Assembly: GCA_024276815.1 (NCBI GenBank)
Contig: JAJRWM010000201.1
Coordinates: 1 to 9,750, forward strand
DNA: 9,750 bases
Direction of reading: 5' to 3'
Origin: a bacterium
GTDB taxonomy: Bacteria > JACRDZ01 > JAJRWM01
Shown piece after piece: positions 1 through 6,473 of the stretch (the stretch's first letter is position 1; each line of letters begins with the position of its first letter). The translations under genes were made by a program, and so were the position numbers. Below the pieces are notes generated by a model, which worked only from the letters and a program-made list of their open reading frames with translations, made no database searches and was not told the origin of the DNA.

Positions 1-1263
1 CTGGTGATTGGTCTGGGTACGGGAGTGACCACCGGTTCGACGACTCTTTATCCTCTTGAGCAGGTCACGGTCGCCGAGATTTCCGCCGCGGTGCCCAGGG
101 CCAGCCGTCAGTTCAGTGAGGAAAATCACCAGGTTATGGATAATCCCAAGCTCAAGGTCGTGATTGACGATGGCCGTAATTTCCTGCTGGCCAGCCAAAA
201 AAAATATGATGTGATAACTTCCGATCCGATCCATCCCTGGGTCGCCGGTGCGTCCAGCCTTTACTCCAAAGAGCATTACGAGTTGTGCAAAAAACATCTC
301 AAGCCAAAAGGCGTTATGTGCCAGTGGGTGCCTCTCTATCAATTATCCAACAGCGATTATTTCATGATCCTGAAAACGTTTGCCGATGTTTTCCCCTATT
401 GCTCTGTCTGGATTACCGGTTACGACAGCTTTTTAATCGGCTCCAACAGTCCCTTAAGCATTGACTATCAGGTCTTGCGGGACAAATTGTCCCGGCCGGC
501 GGTAAATAATGATCTGGCCAAGATAAATCTCTCGGATATCAATGAGCTTCTCACCTGCTACCTGACAGACCGTTCGGGCATTCAAGAGCTGACCCGATCC
601 GCGAAAATCAACTCCGACAATAATCCCTACCTGGAGTTCACCGCTCCCAAAAGCATGCACCAGCGAACCGTGGATCAGAACCTGGTCAAGCTCATCCCCG
701 CCCGGACTAAAATTCTGCCTTACCTGACCAATATCTCGCCGCGTGATACTGCCGCCTATGAGCGTTATTTTCAGGCGAAATATTATGATTTGCAAGCGGA
801 ATACTTCTTTATCCTGAAGCGAAAATCCCAGGAGATGGCGGCTTACAAAAAGGTTCTTGATCTGATTCCGGATAATAAAACCGCCCGTTCCATGTTGATA
901 AACCATTATTCCGAGAAGGCTTCCTATTTTATCCGTCAGCGCAATTATTCCAATGCGATTCTCTATTACAAGAAGTTGTTAAAGCTCGATCCTGATAATG
1001 TTGAATATCATCTGAACAGCGGGGTCGCCTTTTTCTTGCGGGGATTCATCAACGAGGCGATCGCCAACTTTAAGAGGGCGGTTGAGCTCAAGCCTGATTA
1101 TGGTAAGGCTGTTTATAATTTGGGCTTGGCCTATGAAAAGAAGGGTGCGACCGCGCAAGCCGCCGCTCAATGGCAAGCGCTCCTGGCATTACCGGGCGCC
1201 AACCTGCCCCAAGCGTATATCAGCTATGCCAAAAACGCGTTGGCAAAAGATGTTAAGCGATAG
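1..1263 (+). CDS. Spermidine synthase-like methyltransferase-fold protein with C-terminal TPR repeats (5' truncated)
   Basis: The frame is open from the first base, so the N-terminus lies outside the window; 420 codons are visible, ending at TAG. The visible part opens with a Rossmann nucleotide-binding loop (GLGTGVTTG, residues 4-12). It continues with an acidic residue after the second strand (AEIS, 25-28), DDGRNF (56-61) and SDPIHPW (74-80), then NPYLEF near residue 210. This pattern matches the spermidine synthase-like proteins that are often fused to membrane segments. True aminopropyltransferases carry a D-x-x-D-P motif; here the second Asp position is His78, so polyamine synthesis is doubtful. 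From about residue 258 to 406 there are roughly four TPR-like helical pairs (for example LLKLDPDN and AVELKPDY), suggesting protein-protein interaction. The gene converges on serS with a spacer of about 200 nt. The fold is confident; the substrate is unknown. Confidence 0.85.
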   Translation: MVIGLGTGVTTGSTTLYPLEQVTVAEISAAVPRASRQFSEENHQVMDNPKLKVVIDDGRNFLLASQKKYDVITSDPIHPWVAGASSLYSKEHYELCKKHLKPKGVMCQWVPLYQLSNSDYFMILKTFADVFPYCSVWITGYDSFLIGSNSPLSIDYQVLRDKLSRPAVNNDLAKINLSDINELLTCYLTDRSGIQELTRSAKINSDNNPYLEFTAPKSMHQRTVDQNLVKLIPARTKILPYLTNISPRDTAAYERYFQAKYYDLQAEYFFILKRKSQEMAAYKKVLDLIPDNKTARSMLINHYSEKASYFIRQRNYSNAILYYKKLLKLDPDNVEYHLNSGVAFFLRGFINEAIANFKRAVELKPDYGKAVYNLGLAYEKKGATAQAAAQWQALLALPGANLPQAYISYAKNALAKDVKR

Positions 1264-1460
1264 AGCCTAAGGGATACCATTAAGATATCATTTTAATTCA
1301 TTGACACAAAAGACATTTATTGCTTGCGGCTTGCCGAGGGCGGGTAAATTAGCGGGTTTTGCCAAAATTTGCCGGATCCTCCCCCGGTTTCCAGGCGCGA
1401 CGGCTTGAAGTAATTAGTTAACAATATTACTTAACATGTTGATATGAACTGTAAAACGCG

Positions 1461-2732
<1,272 letters not shown>

Positions 2733-2779
2733 TTTCCCTCTCTCCGATATTCTATTTTAACGATTAAACCAAAGCGCAA

Positions 2780-3388
2780 TTATACGCTCCCTTGCCAAGC
2801 CGGATAAAGGCTGTGCGCCAGATTCAGGTTTTCCAGGATCTTCCCGACCATAAAATTAACCAGATCGTCAAGACTGCGCGGCTGATGATAAAATCCCGGC
2901 ATAGCAGCGATTATTCTCACGCCCAGCCGACCAAGTTTCAACATGTTTTCAAGATGGATAGCGCTCAGCGGCGTTTCTCTAGGCACCAGCAAAAGAGGGC
3001 GGTTTTCCTTCAGGTAGACGTCGGCGGCCCGTTCTATGAGGTTTGATGAATTTCCCTGCGCAATCCGGGCGATACTTCCCATGCTGGCCGGAACCACGAC
3101 CATCGCCTGAGCGATACCGGAGCCTGAGGCGGTCGGAGCGAACAGTTCCTGGATACCGTAGGTTTTGATATTTTGTGTTTGGTATAAATCCTGAATAAAA
3201 CCGCTCCAATTCGCTGTTGGTGAATGGTTCAGTTCGTAGGCGAAAACCTGTTGCCCGGCCGAGGAGAAAATCAAGCCCAGCTTGAACTCGCGCGATAACA
3301 GCTCTTCAATCAAGCGGTGAGCGTAAAGAGACCCGCTGGCCCCGGTCACCGCTATTAAATAATCAATTTTAAAGATTTCCCCGGCCAT
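2780..3388 (-). CDS. ubiX: UbiX-family flavin prenyltransferase
   Basis: UbiX enzymes attach a dimethylallyl group to FMN, making the prenylated flavin cofactor used by UbiD-type decarboxylases in quinone and aromatic-acid metabolism. The 202-residue product matches the family length. It shows the N-terminal FMN-binding loop AVTGASGSLYA (13-23), the VVPASMGSIARIAQG segment (98-112), NLIERAADV (116-124), the PLLLVPRETPLSAIHLENM stretch (131-149) and the C-terminal PGFYHQPRSLDDLVNF (164-179), all typical of UbiX/Pad1. A longer frame reaches an ATG at 3499. I chose the ATG at 3388 because family homology begins right after it (KIDYLIAVTGASG) and because a good promoter lies at 3425-3433, inside the longer frame. 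The likely ribosome site is a weak AGGG about 8 nt upstream. serS follows 47 nt downstream in the same direction. No ubiD partner is visible in the window. Confidence 0.93.
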   Translation of the reverse strand: MAGEIFKIDYLIAVTGASGSLYAHRLIEELLSREFKLGLIFSSAGQQVFAYELNHSPTANWSGFIQDLYQTQNIKTYGIQELFAPTASGSGIAQAMVVVPASMGSIARIAQGNSSNLIERAADVYLKENRPLLLVPRETPLSAIHLENMLKLGRLGVRIIAAMPGFYHQPRSLDDLVNFMVGKILENLNLAHSLYPAWQGSV

Positions 3389-3424
3389 GTCCCGCCCTGT
3401 TTCTCTTAACTTTCCAACCAGGGA

Positions 3425-3433
3425 ATTATACCA
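3425..3433 (-). promoter_or_regulatory. Extended -10 promoter of ubiX-serS
   Basis: Read on the minus strand this is TGGTATAAT, a perfect TATAAT with the extended -10 TG one base upstream. No good TTGACA is found 16-18 nt further upstream, which fits an extended -10 promoter that needs little -35 contact. Transcription would start near 3418, about 30 nt before the ATG at 3388. This supports the shorter ubiX start. Confidence 0.6.
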
Positions 3434-3537
3434 CACAAGCCGGTAACGCCGACACGTTCTCATCACGATTGCTCTGTAAAACAAGGCAGGGGCATCCAAT
3501 TACCAAAGCCAATTACGATCAGAGGTAAATTTTATCA

Positions 3538-3570
3538 GGGGGACTCTTTTTCGAAAAAATACCGTCCCCC
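3538..3570. repeat. REP-like hairpin element, copy 1
   Basis: GGGGGAC (3538-3544) pairs with GTCCCCC (3564-3570). The inner part carries a second palindrome, TTTTTCGAAAAA (3547-3558), so the whole can fold into a long interrupted hairpin. A related copy in the same orientation is at 5552-5584, and similarity also covers the AATTTT-rich bases just to the left. No T-run follows the stem, so it is not a classical terminator. It resembles the extragenic palindromes found scattered in many genomes. Confidence 0.65.
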
Positions 3571-3616
3571 TATAACTCCCCGCAAAAATGTAATCAATAT
3601 TAAACTCCTCATAAAT

Positions 3617-3656
3617 AATTGAATGACCCTGAAAAACAGGGAAATAAGACTTGACA
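3617..3656 (+). repeat. Promoter-proximal shared block, copy 1
   Basis: Begins AATTGAATGACCCTG and ends at the -35 box of the PEGA-propeller promoter. The same 15-mer, followed by an A-rich stretch and then CTTGAC, recurs at 5660-5697 directly upstream of rpmH. This copy holds a perfect small inverted repeat, CCCTG-AAAAA-CAGGG. It could be an operator or upstream activating site, or the remains of a duplicated promoter. Confidence 0.6.
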
Positions 3657-3680
3657 TGTCTTGGGTAGATTGATTAATAT
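3651..3680 (+). promoter_or_regulatory. Sigma70-like promoter of the PEGA-propeller gene
   Basis: A perfect -35 TTGACA (3651-3656) is separated by 18 nt from TAATAT (3675-3680). Transcription would start near 3687, giving a leader of about 47 nt before the TTG start at 3734. Confidence 0.6.
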
Positions 3681-3721
3681 GTTTAGGAATACCTTCTCAA
3701 ATTATCAACAACCTAAAACAT

Positions 3722-3727
3722 GGGAGG
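3722..3727 (+). promoter_or_regulatory. Ribosome binding site deciding a TTG start
   Basis: GGGAGG, followed by 6 nt and then TTG at 3734. It fixes the start of the PEGA-propeller gene at a TTG codon, directly followed by a signal peptide. Confidence 0.75.
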
Positions 3728-3733
3728 AAAAGC

Positions 3734-5479
3734 TTGCGGAATAAATGCGTAATTCTCGTTTCCCTTTTAATCTTGTTGATCTCCACTTTTTCCGTTTTCA
3801 GTCAGTCTGACAGCCTGGTAATTGAATCCGAACCGGATGGAGCGCAGGTCTTTATCGACGCTGTTCTCAAAGGTAAAACACCGCTATTAATACCAAAATT
3901 GCCGGCGGGCGAGCATATGCTGGTTGTTTACAAGGAAGGTTATGAAAACTATGTTACCACTCTGACCAAGACAGACGGTACCGTGCGCGTTGAATTAAAA
4001 AGACACAGAGGTAGTTTAAGAGTCTCATCGGCTCCCTCCGGCGCAAACGTGTATCTTGATGAGGTTTATAAGGGCACAACCCCGCTGAGCATTAAAAGCA
4101 TGGCCATTGGCAAGCATAAACTCAAGCTTGAGAAAACCGGCTTCGAGACCTGGCTGGAGATCATTGAGATAAACTATCAGGAAACCCTGGAAGTCAACGC
4201 GCGGCTGAGGTCTGTTAACAATCTTTCAACCGAGGTGAGCGGCTCCCTGTTGATTATTTCGGAACCGGCTGATGCCAGGGTTTATCTTGATGGGGAATTA
4301 AAGGGAGAGCAAACGCCTGTCTCCATTCCTAAAATCTCATCCGGCGTCCATGAACTGGAAATAAATAATGACGGCTATCTTATCTATTATGCTGACGTGA
4401 CTATCAGCAGCGGAAAAAGCAACATGGTTTCCGCCAAGCTGATCAAGGATATCTATTGGCCAATGTTCCGTCATGACTCTCGGCACAGCGGCTATATCAA
4501 TACCGATCTCAGTTCAAACCTGGAAAATATCTGGAAATTCCAAACTGGCGCTGAAGTGAATAGCGGTATCGCCGTTGTCGCTAATTCGGTTTATGTCGCT
4601 TCGCAGGACCGCTATTTATACTGTTTGAATATCAACAATGGGGCTATTAAGTGGAAATATGAGGGCGGCGAGGTTTTTTCCAGTTCGCCCGCCGTGATTG
4701 ACGGAGTGGTTTTTGTCGGTAATGATGATGATTATGTCCACGCGGTGGACGCCAAAACCGGGCAGGTGAAATGGAAATACCTTACCGGCGGCGATGTTTC
4801 CAGTTCGCCAACCGTCGTGGAGAATATTGTTTATGTCGGCTCTTTTGACCGTTTCTTGTACGCTCTTAACGCTCATAATGGCGCTGTTATCTGGAAGTAC
4901 GCCGTGGAAAGGGAGATCTGGACTTCGCCGGCGGTCTCTAACGGCTTTATTTACTTTGGCTCTATCGACGGCTATCTTTACGCTCTGGAGGCCAAGACCG
5001 GGACCCTGCGCTGGAAATACAAAACCGGCGGAGCGATCAAATCCTCGCCGACGGTTTATGCCGGGATGGTCTTTGTTGGCTCCGATGATGGCTACCTGTA
5101 TGCTATTGATGCGGCCCAGGGCACCGTCAAGTGGCAATTCATTACGGACAGCGCGGTAAAATCATCCCCGGCGGTAAAGGGCAAGTATGTTGTCTTTGGC
5201 AGCGATGATAACAATATTTACGCGGTAAACATGGAGACGGAAAAATTAATCTGGAAATATCAATGCGCCAGCGACGTTTCCAGTTCGCCGGCTGTAACCA
5301 ACGAAATGGTTGTCATTGGTTCCTGGGACAGAAAGGTATACAGTATTGATCTGCATAGCGGGAAGTTGCTGTGGAGCTATGTAACCGGCGGCTCCATAGC
5401 CAGTTCGCCGGCGGTTATCGAATCAAAAGTGTTTATCGGTTCCAGAGACGGCAACGTCTATGCCTTTGAGGAAAAATAG
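3734..5479 (+). CDS. Secreted protein with three PEGA domains and an eight-bladed PQQ-like beta-propeller
   Basis: The 581-residue product begins at TTG. A signal peptide covers about residues 1-23 (hydrophobic core VILVSLLILLISTF, likely cut after VFS). There is no lipobox Cys, so it is probably secreted or periplasmic rather than a lipoprotein. Three PEGA domains follow at about 27-92, 93-160 and 170-237, each with the pattern SxPxxAxVxxD...KGxTP...G.H.L....GY. A WPMFRHDSRHSG motif (242-253), typical of the entry to PQQ-like propellers, leads into eight repeats of WKY-x-TGG...SSPAV...VYVGS-DGYLYALDAKTG (266-581). Such propellers are binding scaffolds (BamB is one); PEGA domains are thought to bind surface carbohydrate or protein. 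No catalytic residues are evident, and cofactor binding cannot be judged. It has its own promoter and is bracketed by related intergenic repeats. Its partner and exact role are unknown. Confidence 0.9.
   Translation: MRNKCVILVSLLILLISTFSVFSQSDSLVIESEPDGAQVFIDAVLKGKTPLLIPKLPAGEHMLVVYKEGYENYVTTLTKTDGTVRVELKRHRGSLRVSSAPSGANVYLDEVYKGTTPLSIKSMAIGKHKLKLEKTGFETWLEIIEINYQETLEVNARLRSVNNLSTEVSGSLLIISEPADARVYLDGELKGEQTPVSIPKISSGVHELEINNDGYLIYYADVTISSGKSNMVSAKLIKDIYWPMFRHDSRHSGYINTDLSSNLENIWKFQTGAEVNSGIAVVANSVYVASQDRYLYCLNINNGAIKWKYEGGEVFSSSPAVIDGVVFVGNDDDYVHAVDAKTGQVKWKYLTGGDVSSSPTVVENIVYVGSFDRFLYALNAHNGAVIWKYAVEREIWTSPAVSNGFIYFGSIDGYLYALEAKTGTLRWKYKTGGAIKSSPTVYAGMVFVGSDDGYLYAIDAAQGTVKWQFITDSAVKSSPAVKGKYVVFGSDDNNIYAVNMETEKLIWKYQCASDVSSSPAVTNEMVVIGSWDRKVYSIDLHSGKLLWSYVTGGSIASSPAVIESKVFIGSRDGNVYAFEEK
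4529..5476 (+). repeat. Eight tandem 120-nt propeller-blade repeats
   Basis: Seven full units of exactly 120 nt (40 codons), starting at 4529, 4649, 4769, 4889, 5009, 5129 and 5249, are followed by an eighth of 108 nt from 5369. The SSP/SPA codons fall at the same place in each unit; for example CAGTTCGCC recurs at 4681, 4801, 5281 and 5401. Units are diverged at DNA level but have no length change, consistent with old internal duplication under strict structural constraint. Confidence 0.9.
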
Positions 5480-5551
5480 GCGGCAACACCTCTCACTCCA
5501 ACAACTTTATCCGGATAACTCGCAAAATGCAAGCAAGTATGAATTTTGTTC

Positions 5552-5584
5552 GGGGGACTCCGTTTTTGAAAAAAGACCGTCCCC
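5552..5584. repeat. REP-like hairpin element, copy 2
   Basis: GGGGAC (5553-5558) pairs with GTCCCC (5579-5584), with an inner TTTTTGAAAAA. It is related to copy 1 at 3538-3570 and in the same orientation, with shared AATTTT-x-T to the left. It sits between the PEGA-propeller stop and the rpmH promoter. A run of eight T (5601-5608) lies 16 nt beyond the stem, too far for a standard terminator, though some termination of the upstream gene here is possible. Confidence 0.6.
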
Positions 5585-5659
5585 TTCGGCCCAAGCCTGC
5601 TTTTTTTTCGAAAAGTCGGGGTTGCCAAGGTTCTTGTTTTTTATGATTTTGTTTTTGAG

Positions 5660-5697
5660 AATTGAATGACCCTGCAAAAAAGGAAAAAAGCTTGACT
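5660..5697 (+). repeat. Promoter-proximal shared block, copy 2
   Basis: AATTGAATGACCCTG (5660-5674) is identical to 3617-3631. It is followed by an A-rich stretch and TTGAC at nearly the same distance: 28 nt from GAATG to the -35 box, against 30 nt in copy 1. The inverted repeat seen in copy 1 is partly lost here (CCT...AGG only). Confidence 0.6.
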
Positions 5698-5720
5698 TAA
5701 ATAAGCTCGATATGTATAAT
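5692..5720 (+). promoter_or_regulatory. Strong sigma70-like promoter of the rpmH operon
   Basis: TTGACT (5692-5697), a 17-nt spacer and a perfect TATAAT (5715-5720). Transcription would start near 5727, about 22 nt before the rpmH ATG. This is one of the best promoter matches in the window and fits the high demand for a ribosomal protein. No other clear promoter is visible before mnmE, so the downstream genes probably share it. Confidence 0.75.
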
Positions 5721-5748
5721 ATTCCCCTCAGTAAAGTCGGAGGAAAAA

Positions 5749-5883
5749 ATGAAACGAACTTATCAACCCAGTATCATAAAAAGAAAACGGACGCATGGTT
5801 TTCGTAGCCGCATGCAAACCAAGGGCGGTCGTAAGATATTAAGTCGCAGACGACAAAAAGGCAGAAAACGGTTAGTTGTCTAG
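5749..5883 (+). CDS. rpmH: Large ribosomal subunit protein bL34
   Basis: This small gene encodes 44 residues of very basic protein and ends in TAG. It begins [20 protein letters not shown], continues with [18 protein letters not shown] and matches bL34 along its whole length (family 44-47 residues). bL34 is an RNA-binding protein of the 50S subunit. The ribosome site CGGAGG (5738-5743) sits 5 nt before the ATG. It is the first gene of the cluster, directly behind a strong promoter, with rnpA 22 nt downstream, the order found in most bacteria. Confidence 0.97.
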   Translation: MKRTYQPSIIKRKRTHGFRSRMQTKGGRKILSRRRQKGRKRLVV

Positions 5884-5905
5884 GTAGCTAAAAATTAATA
5901 ACTGT

Positions 5906-6271
5906 TTGCCAGATAAGAATAAAGTTAGAAAACGACAACAATATTTACAAATCTACAACGACGGCCAGGTCCGAAATGGTCGCTTTGTAAAGGTGTTTTA
6001 CCAGAAAGACACCAGGGAGAATGCCTTTCGGTTTGGCATTACGACAACTAAAAGAATTGGCAAAGCTGTTGTTCGTAATCATTCTCGCCGCTTGCTACGG
6101 GAAATTATTAGAAAGCAACTATCTCTGCTGAAAAGCAATATCTCAGTCATTATCGTCGTAAAGAGAAGTTTTGTCGGTCGGCCGTATGATGAGATTAGGC
6201 GGGACCTGGAAAAGGTTTTTAATGATGCCAACTTTTACCGGGTACGCCCTGGTGCCACGAAAGATTGTTAA
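5906..6271 (+). CDS. rnpA: Ribonuclease P protein component
   Basis: RnpA binds the catalytic RNA of RNase P and helps it remove 5' leaders from pre-tRNAs. The 121-residue basic product shows the family core FRFGITTTKRIGKAVVRN (41-58), then HSRRLLREIIR (59-69). The signature usually reads RNRxKRxLRE; here it is RNHSRRLLRE, keeping the RN and RxxxRE positions but with His for the usual Arg or Lys. The start is TTG at 5906: the only upstream alternative before an in-frame TAG (5885-5887) is a rare ATT. No Shine-Dalgarno sequence is visible, so translation may depend on coupling to rpmH, 22 nt upstream. That would suit the lower demand for RnpA than for bL34. Its 3' end overlaps yidD by 20 nt. 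Confidence 0.93.
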   Translation: MPDKNKVRKRQQYLQIYNDGQVRNGRFVKVFYQKDTRENAFRFGITTTKRIGKAVVRNHSRRLLREIIRKQLSLLKSNISVIIVVKRSFVGRPYDEIRRDLEKVFNDANFYRVRPGATKDC

Positions 6272-6464
6272 CTTTATCATAAAAGTCTATCAGGTTAGTT
6301 TCTCGTCTGTTACCCCGCCAAGTTGCCGGTTTTATCCCTCTTGTTCATCATATACTCAGGAAGCGGTAATGAAGTATGGTGTCTTGCGTGGATTATGGTT
6401 GGGAATTAAGAGAATTGCCCGTTGTCATCCCTATAATGACGGCGGCTTTGATCCGTTAAAATGA
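6252..6464 (+). CDS. yidD: Membrane protein insertion efficiency factor YidD
   Basis: YidD is a small membrane-associated protein that aids YidC-dependent insertion. From the GTG at 6252 the product has 70 residues, the usual size. It has an N-terminal amphipathic helix (KIVNFIIKVYQ, 4-14), the conserved CRFYPSCSSYTQEA (25-38), YGVLRGLWLGIKRI (42-55), and RCHPYNDGGFDPL at the end. The Cys residues at 25, 31 and 58 match the family pattern. The common ISP segment before the first Cys is replaced by FSS. The start is uncertain: ATG at 6222, with AAGG about 6 nt upstream, would add 10 residues, and 6171 would add 27. I prefer 6252 because it gives the family's usual N-terminus. It overlaps rnpA by 20 nt and ends 9 nt before yidC. 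Confidence 0.9.
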   Translation: MPRKIVNFIIKVYQVSFSSVTPPSCRFYPSCSSYTQEAVMKYGVLRGLWLGIKRIARCHPYNDGGFDPLK

Positions 6465-6473
6465 AAGGTTGAA

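Larger units (their letters stand above)
3389..3733. other. Divergent intergenic region between ubiX and the PEGA-propeller gene
   Basis: No credible gene lies here. On the minus strand it holds the ubiX extended -10 promoter (3425-3433). On the plus strand it holds a GGGGGAC/GTCCCCC hairpin (3538-3570), a block shared with the rpmH upstream region (3617-3656), the promoter of the PEGA-propeller gene (3651-3680) and its 5' leader with a strong ribosome site (3722-3727). A TTATCAACA at 3702-3710 is one base from the DnaA box consensus, but it stands alone. Confidence 0.7.

Noticed and set aside
454-906. Minus-strand frame of 150 codons
   Set aside because: It lies wholly inside the well-supported spermidine synthase-like gene and shows no recognisable motifs.
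1408-1432. Stem AAGTAAT/ATTACTT between the convergent genes as a terminator
   Set aside because: The stem is AT-only, has an 11-nt loop and is not followed by a T-run on either strand. The rest of 1264-1460 shows nothing clear.
3389-3499. N-terminal extension of UbiX to the ATG at 3499
   Set aside because: It contains the ubiX promoter and lies outside the conserved domain.
3702-3710. TTATCAACA as a DnaA box marking oriC
   Set aside because: It has one mismatch and stands alone, without a cluster or an AT-rich unwinding region; chance is enough.
4616-5137. Minus-strand frame of 173 codons with internal repetition
   Set aside because: Its repetition is the mirror of the propeller blades on the plus strand; it has no independent support.
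5592-5608. Classical rho-independent terminator ending in T8
   Set aside because: Only a 3-bp stem (GGC/GCC) adjoins the T-run, and the strong hairpin is 16 nt away.
5460-5669. Plus-strand frame of 69 codons after the PEGA-propeller gene
   Set aside because: It overlaps the end of the propeller gene, reads through the hairpin and T-run, and resembles no known protein.
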